From the NCBI RefSeq assembly GCF_030063475.1, contig NZ_JASIRT010000019.1, positions 24,470 through 88,469 on the forward strand: a stretch of DNA of 64,000 nucleotides. The letters run 5' to 3'. Shown piece by piece: positions 1 to 10,750 of the stretch. The notes beneath the pieces were generated by a model. It was given only the letters and a program-made list of their open reading frames with translations. It was not told the origin of the DNA and did no database searches. This stretch comes from Roseomonas sp. E05. GTDB taxonomy: Bacteria > Pseudomonadota > Alphaproteobacteria > Acetobacterales > Acetobacteraceae. Numbering within the stretch: the stretch's first letter is position 1; every line of letters starts with the position of its first letter. A program made the position numbers and the translations under genes.

Positions 1-479
1 CGCGCCGGCGGCATGCCGAGCAGCGGACGCAGGATCAGCGCCTCGGCCGCCGGGCGCAGCGCGGACATGCCCGCCAGCCCCGCCGGGCCGCTGCCGCGCA
101 GCGCCCGGAACAGCAGCGTCTCCGCCTGGTCCAGCCGGTGCTGGCCGAGCAGCAGCCAGGGCCTTCCCCAGGCCGCGCAGGCGTCGAGCAGCGTCGCCAG
201 CCGCGCCCGGCGCGCCCGCTCCTGGACGGCCGGACCGGGCGGCAGGGCAAGGGTGAGCCGCCTGGCGGCGATTCCCTGCGCCGCCAGGGTGCGGAGGGTC
301 CATTCCGCCTCCGCCCCGCTCTCGGCCCGCAGGCCGTGATCGACAACGAGCGCCAGTGCATCACCACCCCGGGCCTGCGCGAAGTCCTGCGCCAGCAGCG
401 CGAGGGCCAGGGAATGCGGGCCGCCGGAGACCCCCACCGCCAGGCGCGGCACCTCCCCGAACGGCCCGAGCGGCGCCAT
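1..479 (-). CDS. tilS: tRNA(Ile)-lysidine synthase TilS, N-terminal part (runs off the window)
   Basis: Partial gene: about 159 N-terminal residues are present and the rest lies beyond base 1. TilS converts the wobble cytidine of tRNA-Ile(CAU) to lysidine using ATP, in the cytoplasm. Visible family features are the P-loop-like SGGPHS, VDHGLRAES, QERARRARL and ETLLFRALRGSGPAGLAGM. Two motifs deviate from the textbook forms: SGGxDS reads SGGPHS, and the HHxDDQxET block reads QHRLDQAET. The start is taken at the ATG at 479; the frame is open upstream, so an earlier alternative start overlapping the cpoB stop is possible. It is the last gene seen of the Tol-Pal run, an order common in alphaproteobacteria, where ftsH often follows. 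Identity is confident from the conserved block order. Confidence 0.85.
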   Translation of the reverse strand, partial: MAPLGPFGEVPRLAVGVSGGPHSLALALLAQDFAQARGGDALALVVDHGLRAESGAEAEWTLRTLAAQGIAARRLTLALPPGPAVQERARRARLATLLDACAAWGRPWLLLGQHRLDQAETLLFRALRGSGPAGLAGMSALRPAAEALILRPLLGMPPA

Positions 480-520
480 CAGCGCCGCGAATTCCGCCGC
501 CTCGGGCGGGGCGTCAGGCT

Positions 521-1381
521 TCAGCGGCAGCCGCCGCGCTGGCGCGCATCGGCGGCGCGCTGCGCCAGGCTGCCGGAGAGCTTCGGGAACTGGCTGCGCA
601 GGTCGTCCAGCGTGGCGCAGGCCTCGCGCTTGGCGCCGAAGCCGAGAAAGGCGCTGCTCAACCCGACCAGCGCCTCGGGCGCGCGGGCGCCGCTGCGGTT
701 GCGGCGATAGGCGTCGTCGAAAGCCAGCGCGGCGTTCTGGTACTCGCGCTGGCCGAGCAGCGCCTCGCCGAGCAGCAGCTGCGCGTCCTGCATGCGGGCG
801 GTATTGCGGGCGCCGATCACCTCGCGCGCCGCCGCCGCGGCGGTGTTGTAGTCGCGGCGGGAAAGCGCCGCCTGGCCGTCCGCCAGAGCGCGCTCGGCGG
901 TGCGCGGTGCCGCATTGGCGGCGGGGCTGGCGGGCACCTCGGCCTCGCCGCGCTGCTGCGGGCGCGGCGCCGGGCTGGCCGGCCGCGCCGCGCCGCCACC
1001 CTGCTCAAGCTGCTGCAGCCGGTAGTCCATGTCACCCTGCAGCTTCTCCAGCGCCTGCTGGTTGGTGCGGATGCGGTAGTCCGATTCCTCAACGCGGCCG
1101 CGCAGCCGCCGCACCTCTTCCTCCATCGAGCTGACGCGGTCCAGCAGCTGGGTCAGCAGTTCCGGGGAACCGGCCGAAGCGCCGGCACGGGCGGGCGGCG
1201 CCATCGGCACGGGCGCCGGATAGCCCCCGCCGCCCTGCTGGCGCAGCGCTTCCACCTCCTGCCGCAGTTGCAGGATCTGGTTTTGCAGCGCGATGCCTTC
1301 GCGGCTGTCCATCTGCGCCATGGCGGGCACTGCGCCGAGCAGTGGCAGCAGCGGGGCAAAACGGAGGAGCGTGCGGAGCAT
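521..1381 (-). CDS. cpoB: Cell division coordinator CpoB (YbgF), periplasmic TPR protein
   Basis: 286 aa. A signal peptide (about residues 1-22, ending AVPAMA before Q) sends it to the periplasm. A heptad-like segment rich in Q, L, E and R (about 25-110, interrupted by a Pro/Gly/Ala patch) is the trimerising coiled coil. After a low-complexity linker, the C-terminal half carries TPR-type helices (ALADGQAALSRRDYNTAAAA, QLLLGEALLGQREYQNAALA). In E. coli CpoB binds TolA and couples Tol-Pal constriction to peptidoglycan synthesis. The frame is open up to 1462, but the ATG at 1381 is chosen because it starts the signal peptide. It sits downstream of pal, separated by 154 bases that hold a strong hairpin. 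Confidence 0.9.
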   Translation of the reverse strand: MLRTLLRFAPLLPLLGAVPAMAQMDSREGIALQNQILQLRQEVEALRQQGGGGYPAPVPMAPPARAGASAGSPELLTQLLDRVSSMEEEVRRLRGRVEESDYRIRTNQQALEKLQGDMDYRLQQLEQGGGAARPASPAPRPQQRGEAEVPASPAANAAPRTAERALADGQAALSRRDYNTAAAAAREVIGARNTARMQDAQLLLGEALLGQREYQNAALAFDDAYRRNRSGARAPEALVGLSSAFLGFGAKREACATLDDLRSQFPKLSGSLAQRAADARQRGGCR

Positions 1382-1446
1382 GGCGATGTCCTTCCGGTAG
1401 CGCAGGGGCGCCGGTAGCGCGGGGAGATCCGGCGCCGGGAAATGCA

Positions 1447-1486
1447 AAGCGGCGGCTCCCACTCCGCGGAGCAGGGGCCGCCGCTT
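1447..1486 (-). terminator. Hairpin between pal and cpoB
   Basis: A perfect 10-base inverted repeat (AAGCGGCGGC at 1447-1456 and its complement at 1477-1486) with a 20-base loop lies just after the pal stop. On the minus strand it is followed by TTGCATTT, a weak T-rich tail. It may end or attenuate pal transcription before cpoB, or protect the pal mRNA 3' end. Confidence 0.5.
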
Positions 1487-1535
1487 CTCTCAGTCCGTCA
1501 GCCCTGCGTCAATGCAAGGCCGCGTGGTGCGCCGC

Positions 1536-2033
1536 TCAGCGCACCACGGTCACGGCGCGGCGGTTCTGCGCCCAGGCGTCCTCGGTGGAGCCGAGCGCCG
1601 CCGGGCGGTCCTTGCCGTAGGAGATGGTGCTGACGCGGCCGCCGGCGACGCCGTTCGCCACCAGCACGTCGCGGGCCGCATTGGCGCGGCGCTGGCCGAG
1701 CGCCAGGTTGTACTCGCGGGTGCCGCGCTCGTCGGCATGGCCTTCGACCATCACCTGCGCCTGCGGGTACTGCGCCAGCCACTGCGCCTGGCGCTCCAGG
1801 GTCGGGCGCTGGTCGGCGCTGACGCTGCTGCTGTCGGTGGCGAAGAAGACGCGGTCGCCGACATTGGCAACCAGGTCCTCCTGGCTGCCCGGGCGGATGG
1901 TGCCGGCGCCGAAGCCGCTGGCACCGGCTCCGCCGGCGGCGCCGGCACCGGTGGCGGCGCCCGAGGTGTCCTCGCTGGCGCAGGCCGCGAGAAGTGCGGC
2001 GGCGGCAAGGGCGCCAATGAGTTTGGTCTTCAT
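1536..2033 (-). CDS. pal: Peptidoglycan-associated lipoprotein Pal
   Basis: 165 aa. A lipoprotein signal ends in the lipobox LLAAC with Cys18 as the acylated residue, so the protein is anchored in the outer membrane. A Gly/Ala-rich linker (about 20-48) precedes an OmpA-like peptidoglycan-binding domain (about 60-165) with the diagnostic GHADERGTREYN and the late NRRAVTVV motif; Asp and Arg of this region bind meso-diaminopimelate. Pal is the outer-membrane end of the Tol-Pal machine and contacts TolB and TolA. It follows tolB with 130 bases between them, so it may have its own promoter as well as read-through. ATG start, normal family length. Confidence 0.95.
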   Translation of the reverse strand: MKTKLIGALAAAALLAACASEDTSGAATGAGAAGGAGASGFGAGTIRPGSQEDLVANVGDRVFFATDSSSVSADQRPTLERQAQWLAQYPQAQVMVEGHADERGTREYNLALGQRRANAARDVLVANGVAGGRVSTISYGKDRPAALGSTEDAWAQNRRAVTVVR

Positions 2034-2098
2034 GCGTTCGATTCCTGATGTCAGAACGAATTAAGGCGGCGGTTACGCTGCGATTGAGGCAGGTTCAA

Positions 2099-2130
2099 GG
2101 CAACCAACCTCCGCGCGATGAATGGTTGCC
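2099..2130 (-). terminator. Hairpin between tolB and pal
   Basis: Perfect 8-base inverted repeat GGCAACCA / TGGTTGCC with a 16-base loop in the tolB-pal gap. On the minus strand it is followed by only TTGAACC, so it is a weak terminator or attenuator candidate that may lower read-through from tolQRAB into pal. Confidence 0.35.
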
Positions 2131-2163
2131 CCTCCGAAACTGCAAAGCTCGCGCCACCTCGTT

Positions 2164-3543
2164 TCAGGATGACAACAGTGGCGACCAGTTCGGGTCGGTC
2201 GCGTCGGTCGGCGTGATGATCTGCCGCTCGTTGAAGCCGGCGATGTCGATCATCGCGAGCCGCGCGGAGTAGCCGCCGCCGCGCGCATCCCGCGCCGGTG
2301 TCTCGCGGTAGAAGGCGAGCACGCGGCCGTTCGGCGCGAAGGTCGGCCCCTCCATGCCCCAGCCTTCGGAGAGGATGCGCTCGCCCGAGCCGTCGGGCCG
2401 CATCACGCCGATGGAGAAACGGCCGCCGGACATGCGGGTGAAGGCGATCAGGTCGCCGCGCGGCGACCAGACCGGGGTGGCGTAGCGCCCGTTGCCGAAG
2501 GAGATGCGCCGCGCACCGCCACCATTGGCATCCATCACGTAGAGCTGCTGGTCGCCGCCGCGGTCGGAGTTGAAGACGATCTGCGAGCCGTCGGGCGAGT
2601 AGCAGGGCGAGACGTCGAGCCCGCCGCCGGAGGTGAGCTGCCGCTCGCGCCGGCTGGCCAGGTCCACGACATAGATGTTGGCGTCCCCGCCGCGTGCCGA
2701 GGAGAGCACCACGCTGCGGCCATCCGGGCTGAAGCGTGGGGAGAGCGTCATGCCCTGGAAGTTGCCCAGCACCTCCTGGCGGCCGCTGTTCAGGTCGAAC
2801 AGGTAAACCCGGGGCTGGTTGTTGTAGTAGGACATGAAGGCGATCTGCCGCGCATTCGGATGGAAGCGCGGCGTCAGCGCCTGGAAGGAGCCATCGGTCA
2901 GGAAGCGGTTGTTCTCGCCGTCCTGGTCCATGATGGCGAGGCGGCGGGTGCGCCGGTCGCGCGGCCCGCTCTCGGCGATATAGACGATGCGGGTATCGAA
3001 ATAGCCCTTCTCGCCCAGCATCCGCTCATAGATCACGTCGGAGATGACATGCGCGATCTGCCGCCAGTTGTTGGCGGCGGCGGTGTAGGCGGTGCCCTGG
3101 AGCTGCTGCTCGGAATTCACCTCCCAGAGCCGGAACTCGATGCGCGCGCGGTCGCCCTGCGGCTCGGCGCGGCCGGTCACCAGCGCCTGGGCGCCGATCA
3201 CGCGCCAGTCCTGGAAGCGCGGCGCCGCCGTGGCGGCCTCCGGCGTCTGGATGTAGGCGGCCCGTTCCACCGGGCGGAACAGGCCGGAATTGCGCAGGTT
3301 GTTGGCGATGACCTTGGTGATGTTCTGGCCGAGCTGCTGCGCTGCCGGCGAGGAGCCGGCGAAGTCGGGCAGCGCGATCGGGATCGGGTCGGTGCGGGCG
3401 CGGGTGATGTCGATCACCTGGCCTGCGGCGGCGGTGCCGCCCGGCGCCGGGGCCTGGGCACGGGCGAGCGAGGGCGCCGCGAGCAGCCCGGCGCCACCGA
3501 GCAGCGCGAGGCGGCGGGAGAACAGCGGGTTCGGCTGGGTCAT
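2164..3543 (-). CDS. tolB: Tol-Pal system beta-propeller protein TolB
   Basis: 459 aa. Periplasmic partner of Pal and TolA that cycles during outer-membrane constriction. The N-terminus is a cleavable signal with paired arginines (SRRLALLGG, then [10 protein letters not shown]), resembling a Tat signal more than the usual Sec signal of TolB. Next comes the TolB N domain (about 45-165: [28 protein letters not shown]) and a six-bladed propeller with PD40 repeats ([42 protein letters not shown]). The ATG at 3543 overlaps the tolA stop as ATGA, fixing the start against a longer open frame to 3627. Confidence 0.95.
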   Translation of the reverse strand: MTQPNPLFSRRLALLGGAGLLAAPSLARAQAPAPGGTAAAGQVIDITRARTDPIPIALPDFAGSSPAAQQLGQNITKVIANNLRNSGLFRPVERAAYIQTPEAATAAPRFQDWRVIGAQALVTGRAEPQGDRARIEFRLWEVNSEQQLQGTAYTAAANNWRQIAHVISDVIYERMLGEKGYFDTRIVYIAESGPRDRRTRRLAIMDQDGENNRFLTDGSFQALTPRFHPNARQIAFMSYYNNQPRVYLFDLNSGRQEVLGNFQGMTLSPRFSPDGRSVVLSSARGGDANIYVVDLASRRERQLTSGGGLDVSPCYSPDGSQIVFNSDRGGDQQLYVMDANGGGARRISFGNGRYATPVWSPRGDLIAFTRMSGGRFSIGVMRPDGSGERILSEGWGMEGPTFAPNGRVLAFYRETPARDARGGGYSARLAMIDIAGFNERQIITPTDATDPNWSPLLSS

Positions 3544-4775
3544 CGGACGAGGCCCTTCGGATTGAAACGGAAGGTCGCGGCGTTCAGCGACGGGATCTTC
3601 TCGCGGGGAACGGGCAAGGGGCTGCATTTCTGGTCCAGCAGGGCGCGGCGCGCGCTCTCATACACCGCGCGGGCGCGCGGGTCGGAGGGAACGCCGTTTG
3701 CCGGACGGACGTTGCGTATGACGCCCGAGGCATCCATGTCCACCTTCAGCTCGACCACGATCTGATCAAGCCCGAGCATCCCCGCATCCACCGACCAGCA
3801 TTCGCTGATGCGCTCGGCCACGCCGCGCACCTCGCCGGCCGTCAGCAGGGCAGTGCCGGTCGGCGCGCCGCCGCCCTGGGCCGGGCGGCCCGAGGCCTCG
3901 GAGGGCCGCGCACGCGGCGGCTGGCTCTGCTGCTGCGCCGCGCGCAGCTTCTCCAGCGTGCTGAGCACGGACGAACTGCGCTCCGCCGTGCGCGGCGGCG
4001 GCGGGGTCTGGCCGGTGCCGGCCTCCTTGCTCGGTTCCGGCGCGGGCGGCGCGGTCGAGGGCTTGGTCGGCGTCGGACGCGGCGGGGCCGGCGGCGGCGC
4101 CGAGGCCTGCTTCTGCGGCTGCGGGCGCTCGGCTTCCTTGCTCGGCTGCGGCGGCGCGGGGGGGGCCGGCGGCGCGGGAGCGGGAGGCGGCGGCATCGGC
4201 AGCGGCGGCGAAGGCGGCGTGGCAGCCTGCTGCTGCTGTTGCTGCGGCTTCGGCGTCTCCGGCGCGGCGGCGATCTCGCCCTGCTCGGCCGGCGGCGCCG
4301 GGGCGGGCGGCGGCGGCATCGGCAGCGGCGGAGCCGGCGGCTGCGGTGTGGGCGGGGTCGGCGCCGGGGGCGCCGGCGGGGCGGGTGGTGGCGGCGCCGG
4401 GGCCGGCGTGGGGGCCGGCGGTGCCGGGGTCGGCACGGGGGGCGTCGGCGGCGGCGGCGCCGGCGTCGGATTCGGCGCGGGCGGCGGCGGCGGAGGGGGT
4501 GGGGGCGGCGAAGGCGGCGTAGGCTGCTGCTCGGGCGTCGCCGGGGTGTCGGTGGTGGGGTTCGGCTCCGCCTCCGGCCTGGGCGGGGCGGAATTCGGGG
4601 CGGGGTTGGGGGCCTGGGCGAGCTGCGGCTGGTCCGGCGTCACCAGCTCGACCGGAATTGCCTCCTGCGGGGGCGGCATCTCGCGTCCCGGCAGCTTGAA
4701 CAGCAGCAGCACCCCCAGCAGCACGTGCAGTGCCACCGAGACGCCGCCCCAGAAACGAAGGCCGTGACGGGCCAT
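3540..4775 (-). CDS. tolA: TolA, inner-membrane energy-coupling protein with long proline-rich linker
   Basis: 411 aa. One N-terminal membrane helix (about 9-28, [17 protein letters not shown]) anchors it where it contacts TolQ and TolR. Residues about 40-310 are an extreme Pro/Ala low-complexity stretch ([23 protein letters not shown], a QQQQQQ run) instead of the Ala/Lys/Glu-rich helix of enterobacterial TolA. The C-terminal about 100 residues form the TolA/TonB-like domain ([38 protein letters not shown]) with two cysteines that could pair. The ATG at 4775 is chosen over earlier in-frame starts since it directly precedes the membrane helix. Overlaps tolB by four bases. Confidence 0.9.
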   Translation of the reverse strand: MARHGLRFWGGVSVALHVLLGVLLLFKLPGREMPPPQEAIPVELVTPDQPQLAQAPNPAPNSAPPRPEAEPNPTTDTPATPEQQPTPPSPPPPPPPPPPAPNPTPAPPPPTPPVPTPAPPAPTPAPAPPPPAPPAPPAPTPPTPQPPAPPLPMPPPPAPAPPAEQGEIAAAPETPKPQQQQQQAATPPSPPLPMPPPPAPAPPAPPAPPQPSKEAERPQPQKQASAPPPAPPRPTPTKPSTAPPAPEPSKEAGTGQTPPPPRTAERSSSVLSTLEKLRAAQQQSQPPRARPSEASGRPAQGGGAPTGTALLTAGEVRGVAERISECWSVDAGMLGLDQIVVELKVDMDASGVIRNVRPANGVPSDPRARAVYESARRALLDQKCSPLPVPREKIPSLNAATFRFNPKGLVR

Positions 4776-4797
4776 GATGATCCTGCCGAAGCCTTTC

Positions 4798-5298
<501 letters not shown>

Positions 5299-5302
5299 GA
5301 CG

Positions 5303-6022
<720 letters not shown>

Positions 6023-6124
6023 GGCATTCTCCTTCAATCGCCCCGGCCGGCGGCGCGGGGCTTCACGTCTCGTTCCGGGCGCCGCCCGGGCCTCGCTCCC
6101 GAGGCGCCGTCATCCGGCGAAGCC

Positions 6125-6559
6125 TCAGGCGCCCTGCCCCAGCGCGGCGCGGAGCGCGCTTCGCCAGGGCTCCGGAATGGCCACCGGGCGCATTCCCTCG
6201 GCGCGCACGCAGACCAGCCCGACCTGAAGCGAAGCCTTCACCCCGCCGCCCTCCCCGAGCACCACCTGGTCGAGATCGACCGATGCGCCACGCAGGCGGC
6301 GCACGGAGGTTTCCACGACGAGCGGTTCATCGAGACGGGCGGGCGCCACATACTCCACTTCGATGCGCCGCACCACGAGCAACGAAGCGTGACGTTGAAT
6401 CATAAGTTGATGCGGCAAATCTATGGCACGCAAGGATTCCGTCCGCGCCCGCTCGGCCCATCGCAGGTAGCTGGCGTGGTAGGCGATTCCCCCCGCGTCG
6501 GTGTCCTCGAAATAGACGCGGACGGGAAAGCGGTGCGGCCAGGCAGGGGCGCCGCTCAC
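6125..6559 (-). CDS. ybgC: Acyl-CoA thioesterase YbgC (tol-pal system-associated)
   Basis: 144 aa hotdog-fold thioesterase of the 4-hydroxybenzoyl-CoA type. The motif [20 protein letters not shown] (about 15-34) holds the catalytic Asp in DTDAGG. E. coli YbgC hydrolyses short acyl-CoAs or acts on acyl-ACP and is always linked to tol-pal; its role in the envelope is not fully clear. The GTG start overlaps the ruvB stop as GTGA, so translation is coupled to ruvB. About 100 bases separate it from tolQ. Confidence 0.93.
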   Translation of the reverse strand: MSGAPAWPHRFPVRVYFEDTDAGGIAYHASYLRWAERARTESLRAIDLPHQLMIQRHASLLVVRRIEVEYVAPARLDEPLVVETSVRRLRGASVDLDQVVLGEGGGVKASLQVGLVCVRAEGMRPVAIPEPWRSALRAALGQGA

Positions 6560-7581
6560 GGGCCGCCGCCCAGCAGGTCGGGCTGGGAGCCGGCCGGCGG
6601 CGCCAGGCCGAGATGCCGCCAGCCCGGATCGCCCAGCACCCGGCCGCGCGGGGTGCGCAGCACGAAGCCCTCCTGGATGAGGTAGGGCTCCACCACCTCC
6701 TCCAGCGTGTCCCGTCCCTCGGCGAGCGCGGCGGCCAGCGTCTCGACGCCCACCGGCCCGCCATGATGGTGCTCGGCGATGCGGCGGAGGTAGCGGCGGT
6801 CCATCGAGTCGAGGCCCTTGTGGTCCACCTCCAGCCGGTTCAGCGCGCCGTCCGCCATGGCGCGGTCGGCCTTGTGGCCGGACACCAGCGAGAAATCCCG
6901 CACCCGCCGCAGCAACCGCCCGGCAATGCGCGGCGTGCCGCGCGAGCGATTGGCGATCTCCTCCGCCCCCTCCTCGGTGAGCGCGAAGCCGAGCTTCTGC
7001 GCACCCCGGCGGACGATCAGCAGCAGCTCCTCCGGCGTGTAGAACTGGAGCCGCAGCGGGATGCCGAAGCGGTCGCGCAGCGGCGTCGCCAGCAGCCCGG
7101 CGCGGGTGGTGGCGCCGACCAGGGTGAAGGGCGGCAGGTCGATCCGCACGGTGCGCGCCGCCGGCCCCTCGCCGATGATCAGGTCGAGCTGGAAATCCTC
7201 CATCGCGGGATAGAGGGTTTCCTCCAGCGCCGGCTGCAGGCGGTGGATCTCGTCCACGAACAGCACGTCGCGCGGCTGCAGGTTGGTCAGGATGGCCGCG
7301 AGATCCCCCGCCCTTTGCAGCACCGGCCCCGAGGTGGCGCGAAAGCCCACCCCCAGCTCGCGGGACACGATCTGCGCCAGGGTGGTCTTGCCCAGGCCCG
7401 GCGGGCCGTGCAGCAGCACATGGTCCAGCGCCTCGCCGCGCGCCTTGGCCGCCTGGATGAAGATGGAAAGGTTCTCGCGCAGCGATTTCTGGCCGGTGAA
7501 GTCGTCCAGGGTCTGCGGGCGGAGGGTGGCCTCGGCGGCATCCTCCTCGCTGCGATGGGGATCGGCGATGCGCTCGCTCAT
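6556..7581 (-). CDS. ruvB: Holliday junction branch migration helicase RuvB
   Basis: 341 aa, normal length. AAA+ ATPase that drives branch migration with RuvA during recombinational repair. Visible: the N-terminal [11 protein letters not shown], Walker [13 protein letters not shown], Walker [10 protein letters not shown], sensor 1 [10 protein letters not shown], arginine-finger region [13 protein letters not shown], and the C-terminal winged-helix domain ([18 protein letters not shown]). ATG start 13 bases after the ruvA stop. Third gene of ruvCAB, transcribed into ybgC and tol. Confidence 0.97.
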   Translation of the reverse strand: MSERIADPHRSEEDAAEATLRPQTLDDFTGQKSLRENLSIFIQAAKARGEALDHVLLHGPPGLGKTTLAQIVSRELGVGFRATSGPVLQRAGDLAAILTNLQPRDVLFVDEIHRLQPALEETLYPAMEDFQLDLIIGEGPAARTVRIDLPPFTLVGATTRAGLLATPLRDRFGIPLRLQFYTPEELLLIVRRGAQKLGFALTEEGAEEIANRSRGTPRIAGRLLRRVRDFSLVSGHKADRAMADGALNRLEVDHKGLDSMDRRYLRRIAEHHHGGPVGVETLAAALAEGRDTLEEVVEPYLIQEGFVLRTPRGRVLGDPGWRHLGLAPPAGSQPDLLGGGP

Positions 7582-7594
7582 GGCTGGGGCACTT

Positions 7595-8218
7595 TCATCG
7601 CGGCGCCAGGTCCTTCAGCGCCTCGCGGATCAGGATTTCGAGCCCCGCCCCCTCCCCGGCCCGCTCGGCCACGCGCGCCACCGCGGCCGCGGCCTCGGGC
7701 CGCTTCCAGCCCAGGTTGGTGAGCGCAGAGATGGCATCCGCCGTGGCGCGGTCGCCCGGGGCGAGGTCCACCGCGGCGGCGGCGACGCCGGCGGCGAAGG
7801 CGGGGCCGGTCGGCATGGCGCCGACCCGCTCACGCAGCTCCGAGATGAGGCGGATGGCCAGCTTGGCGCCGACGCCGGGCGCCCGGCTCAGCGCGCCCTT
7901 GTCGCCGGCCATCAGCGCGCGGGCGAGGTCGGCCGGCGAGAGGGTGGAGAGCAGCGCCAGGGCCAGCTTCGGCCCGACGCCCTGGATGCCGGTGAGCAGG
8001 CGGAACCAGTCGCGCTCGGCGGCCTCGGCGAAGCCATAGAGGATGATGGCATCCTCCCGCACCACGGTCTCCACCAGCAGCGAGCCGGTGGCCGGCGGCT
8101 GCGGCAGGGCGGCCAGAGTCCGCGCCGAACAGGCCACCAGATAGCCGACGCCGTTCACGTCGAAGATGCAGCCGCCCTCGAAAGGCGTGTCGAGCTTGCC
8201 GGTGAGCTTGCCGATCAT
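7595..8218 (-). CDS. ruvA: Holliday junction DNA-binding protein RuvA
   Basis: 207 aa. Tetrameric Holliday-junction binder and RuvB loader. The N-terminal OB domain ([21 protein letters not shown]) is followed by two helix-hairpin-helix motifs ([17 protein letters not shown] about 70-90, [18 protein letters not shown] about 108-125) and the C-terminal RuvB-binding domain ([16 protein letters not shown]). The ATG overlaps the ruvC stop as ATGA. Confidence 0.97.
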   Translation of the reverse strand: MIGKLTGKLDTPFEGGCIFDVNGVGYLVACSARTLAALPQPPATGSLLVETVVREDAIILYGFAEAAERDWFRLLTGIQGVGPKLALALLSTLSPADLARALMAGDKGALSRAPGVGAKLAIRLISELRERVGAMPTGPAFAAGVAAAAVDLAPGDRATADAISALTNLGWKRPEAAAAVARVAERAGEGAGLEILIREALKDLAPR

Positions 8219-8733
8219 GCGGGAATGCGGCCTTTCGCCAGCGCCACGCGGGTGGAGCGGTGGTGCGCATGGCAGATCGCCACCGCCAGCGCGTCCGAGG
8301 CGTCGGCGCGCTTCAGCGTGGCGCCGGGCAACAGGCGGCGCACCATGTCCGCGACCTGCTCCTTGTCGGCATGGCCGGTGCCGACCACGGCGCGCTTCAC
8401 CTCCATGGCCTGGTATTCCGCGACAGGCAGGCCGGCCAGCGCCGGCGCCAGCAGCACCACGCCGCGCGCCTGGCCAAGCTTCAGCGCCGCGCCGGGGTTC
8501 TTGTTGACATAGGTGTGCTCCACCGCCGCCTCGTCCGGCTTCCAGAGGTCCATCAGTGCGTTGAGCGCCCGGTGGATCTGGCAGAGCCGCTCGGCCAGGG
8601 AGAGGTCGGTGGTGGTGGAGATCACCCCGTCGGCGATGTGGCGCAGCCGGTTGCCGCTGCTCTCCACCACGCCCCAGCCGGTGTGCTGCAGCCCGGGGTC
8701 GAGGCCGAGAAGGCGCACCATGCCCCCGGACAT
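8215..8733 (-). CDS. ruvC: Holliday junction resolvase RuvC
   Basis: 172 aa. Dimeric endonuclease that cleaves Holliday junctions, acting with RuvAB. The catalytic acidic residues are all visible: Asp in LGLDPGLQHTGWGVVE, Glu in AAVEHTYVNKNPG, and Asp in RADASDALAVAICHAHH. The family length is normal. A second ATG four codons in (MVRLLGLD) has a better G-rich ribosome site and may be the true start. The gene begins five bases after the yebC stop. Confidence 0.96.
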   Translation of the reverse strand: MSGGMVRLLGLDPGLQHTGWGVVESSGNRLRHIADGVISTTTDLSLAERLCQIHRALNALMDLWKPDEAAVEHTYVNKNPGAALKLGQARGVVLLAPALAGLPVAEYQAMEVKRAVVGTGHADKEQVADMVRRLLPGATLKRADASDALAVAICHAHHRSTRVALAKGRIPA

Positions 8734-8738
8734 CCCAC

Positions 8739-9488
8739 TCAGGCCGAGAGCTTCTGCAGCACGGCCTCGGGCACCTCGAAATTGGCCGTCACCGCCTGCA
8801 CGTCGTCATGCTCGTCCAGCACGTCCACCAGCTTCAGCACGGAGCGCGCCTGGTCCTCGTCCAGCTCGACGGTGACGTTCGGGCGCCATTCCAGCTTGGC
8901 GCTCTCCGCCGGGCCGAATTTTTCTTCGAGCGCATCGCGAACCGAGAACAGGTCCTCGACCGCCGTGCGGATCTCGTGGCTTTCCTCGCCGCTCTCGACA
9001 TCGGCCGCGCCGGCCTCGATGGCGGCCTCCAGCACCTCGTCGGCGCTGCCGGCGCTCGCCGGGAAGCGGACCACGCCCATGCGCTCGAACTGGAAGGCCA
9101 CCGAGTTGGTCTCGCCCAGCGCCCCGCCATACTTGGAGAAGGCCGAGCGGATGTCGGAGGCGGTGCGGTTGCGGTTGTCGGTCAGCGTCTCGACGATGAT
9201 GGCGACGCCGGCCGGGCCGTAGCCCTCGTAGCGCACCTCGACATAGTCCTCGCCGCCCGCCGCGCCGGTCGCCTTCTTGATGGCGCGGTCGATGGTGTCC
9301 TTGGTCATGTTGGCGACGCGCGCCGCCTGCACCGCCGAGCGCAGCCGCGGGTTCGAGGCCGGGTCGGGAAGGCCCTGGCGCGCGCTCACCGTGATCTCGC
9401 GGATCAGCTTGGCGAAGATGCGCGCCCGCTTGGCGTCCTGCGCCCCCTTGCGGTGCATGATGTTCTTGAACTGGGAATGGCCGGCCAC
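8739..9488 (-). CDS. yebC: YebC/PmpR/TACO1-family protein (translation or transcription regulator)
   Basis: 249 aa. The N-terminus [20 protein letters not shown] and the internal [38 protein letters not shown] are hallmarks of the family. Members bind DNA or the ribosome; recent work on bacterial YebC describes help in translating proline stretches, which may be relevant to the very proline-rich tolA nearby (inference). GTG start with GGAG eight bases upstream. Its place directly before ruvC is the classic arrangement. Confidence 0.95.
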   Translation of the reverse strand: MAGHSQFKNIMHRKGAQDAKRARIFAKLIREITVSARQGLPDPASNPRLRSAVQAARVANMTKDTIDRAIKKATGAAGGEDYVEVRYEGYGPAGVAIIVETLTDNRNRTASDIRSAFSKYGGALGETNSVAFQFERMGVVRFPASAGSADEVLEAAIEAGAADVESGEESHEIRTAVEDLFSVRDALEEKFGPAESAKLEWRPNVTVELDEDQARSVLKLVDVLDEHDDVQAVTANFEVPEAVLQKLSA

Positions 9489-9700
9489 GCGGTGCTCTCC
9501 GGTATTCTCGTGATGTTCCGGGCTGTCGCGGAGCTATAGCCTCCCGCGCGCCCGGATGCGAGGGGGGCGCCTTCCCCCGCCTGGCCTGCCGCATCCCAGG
9601 GCGGAGCAACCGCGGACCATGGCCGCCATTCTCATCGTGCCGCCGCTCCCCACGCCTGCCGGCGCGGCGGACGGCTTGCCTGCCGGAGGGAGCGGAACGG

Positions 9701-10750
9701 ATGCGCAGCGCCTTTGCCCAAGCGACCACGAGCAATGCCGGCCAGAGGGCCGCCGAGCAGATCAGCATCTCGGTGGATGGCCTCCAGGCCAAGCTCGACG
9801 GCTGGGTGGACGGCTTCTTCGCCCTGCTGCCGAACATCGCCGTGGCAGCGGTCGTCCTCGGTGTCTTCTGGGTGTTCGGCGGCCTGACCCGGCGCAGCTT
9901 CAACCGCTGGGCCGTGGCGCACCAGCGGGAGAACCTGGGCGAGGTGCTCGGCGGCTTCCTGCGGCTGGCGCTGATCATCGCCGGCGGCCTGCTGGCCACC
10001 ACCATCGTGCTGCCCTCGCTGAACCCGGGCGACCTGGTGGCCGGCCTGGGCGTCGGCTCGGTGGCGATCGGCTTCGCCTTCAAGGACATCCTGCAGAACT
10101 GGCTGGCCGGGGTCCTGCTCCTGCTGCGGCAGCCGTTCCGCCCGGGCGACCAGATCGTCATCAACGGCTTCGAGGGCACGGTGGACCACATCGAGGCACG
10201 CGTCACTGCCATCCGCACCTATGACTCGCGGATGGTGCTGGTGCCCAACAGCGACGTCTACACCAACGCCGTGGTGGTCAACACCGCCTTCGCCAAGAGC
10301 CGCTCGCAGTACGACGTCGGCATCGGTTACGGCGACGACATCCGCGCCGCGCGCGGCATCATCCTCGACGCCATCGGCGGGCTGGAAAGCGTGGAGGCCG
10401 ACCCCGCCCCGGAGGTGCTGGTGACCGATCTCGCCGCCTCGCAGGTGGTGCTGCGCGTCTTCTGGTGGTCCGACCCGCGCCGGTACGACCGCGTGCACAC
10501 CAGCTCGCGGGTGGTGGAGGCAATCAAGTACGCCCTGGACGAGGCCGGCATCGACATGCCTTTCGAAACCCAGGTGCACCTGCTGCACGACCAGACGGAC
10601 GAGCTGGATGGCCGCCGCGGCAAGCAGCGCGAGGGCTGGCCCGCGCCGCGAGGCGCCGCCCCCCGGCCCCGCTTCGAGGCGCTATCGCGGCAGGATCGCC
10701 CCGAGGCAGGCCGTGGGGAGCGCGCCGGCGGCGCCAATGCCGCGGACTGA
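9701..10750 (+). CDS. Small-conductance mechanosensitive channel, MscS family
   Basis: 349 aa. An N-terminal segment of about 40 residues precedes three membrane helices (about 42-62, 85-105, 112-135). The pore helix and beta-domain entry carry the family signature GFAFKDILQNWLAGVLLLLR followed by PFRPGDQIVING and the PNSDVYTNAVVVN motif. The channel opens under membrane tension and releases osmolytes on hypo-osmotic shock. The C-terminal about 55 residues (after HDQTDELDG) are Arg/Gly/Pro-rich and probably disordered, an extension E. coli MscS lacks. ATG with GGAG upstream; divergent from yebC with 212 bases between, in which nothing else was recognised. Confidence 0.92.
   Translation: MRSAFAQATTSNAGQRAAEQISISVDGLQAKLDGWVDGFFALLPNIAVAAVVLGVFWVFGGLTRRSFNRWAVAHQRENLGEVLGGFLRLALIIAGGLLATTIVLPSLNPGDLVAGLGVGSVAIGFAFKDILQNWLAGVLLLLRQPFRPGDQIVINGFEGTVDHIEARVTAIRTYDSRMVLVPNSDVYTNAVVVNTAFAKSRSQYDVGIGYGDDIRAARGIILDAIGGLESVEADPAPEVLVTDLAASQVVLRVFWWSDPRRYDRVHTSSRVVEAIKYALDEAGIDMPFETQVHLLHDQTDELDGRRGKQREGWPAPRGAAPRPRFEALSRQDRPEAGRGERAGGANAAD

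Noticed and set aside
4100..4700. Repeats in tolA as a tandem-repeat array
   Set aside because: The repeats reflect a proline/alanine-rich protein linker with imperfect units, not a conserved DNA repeat.
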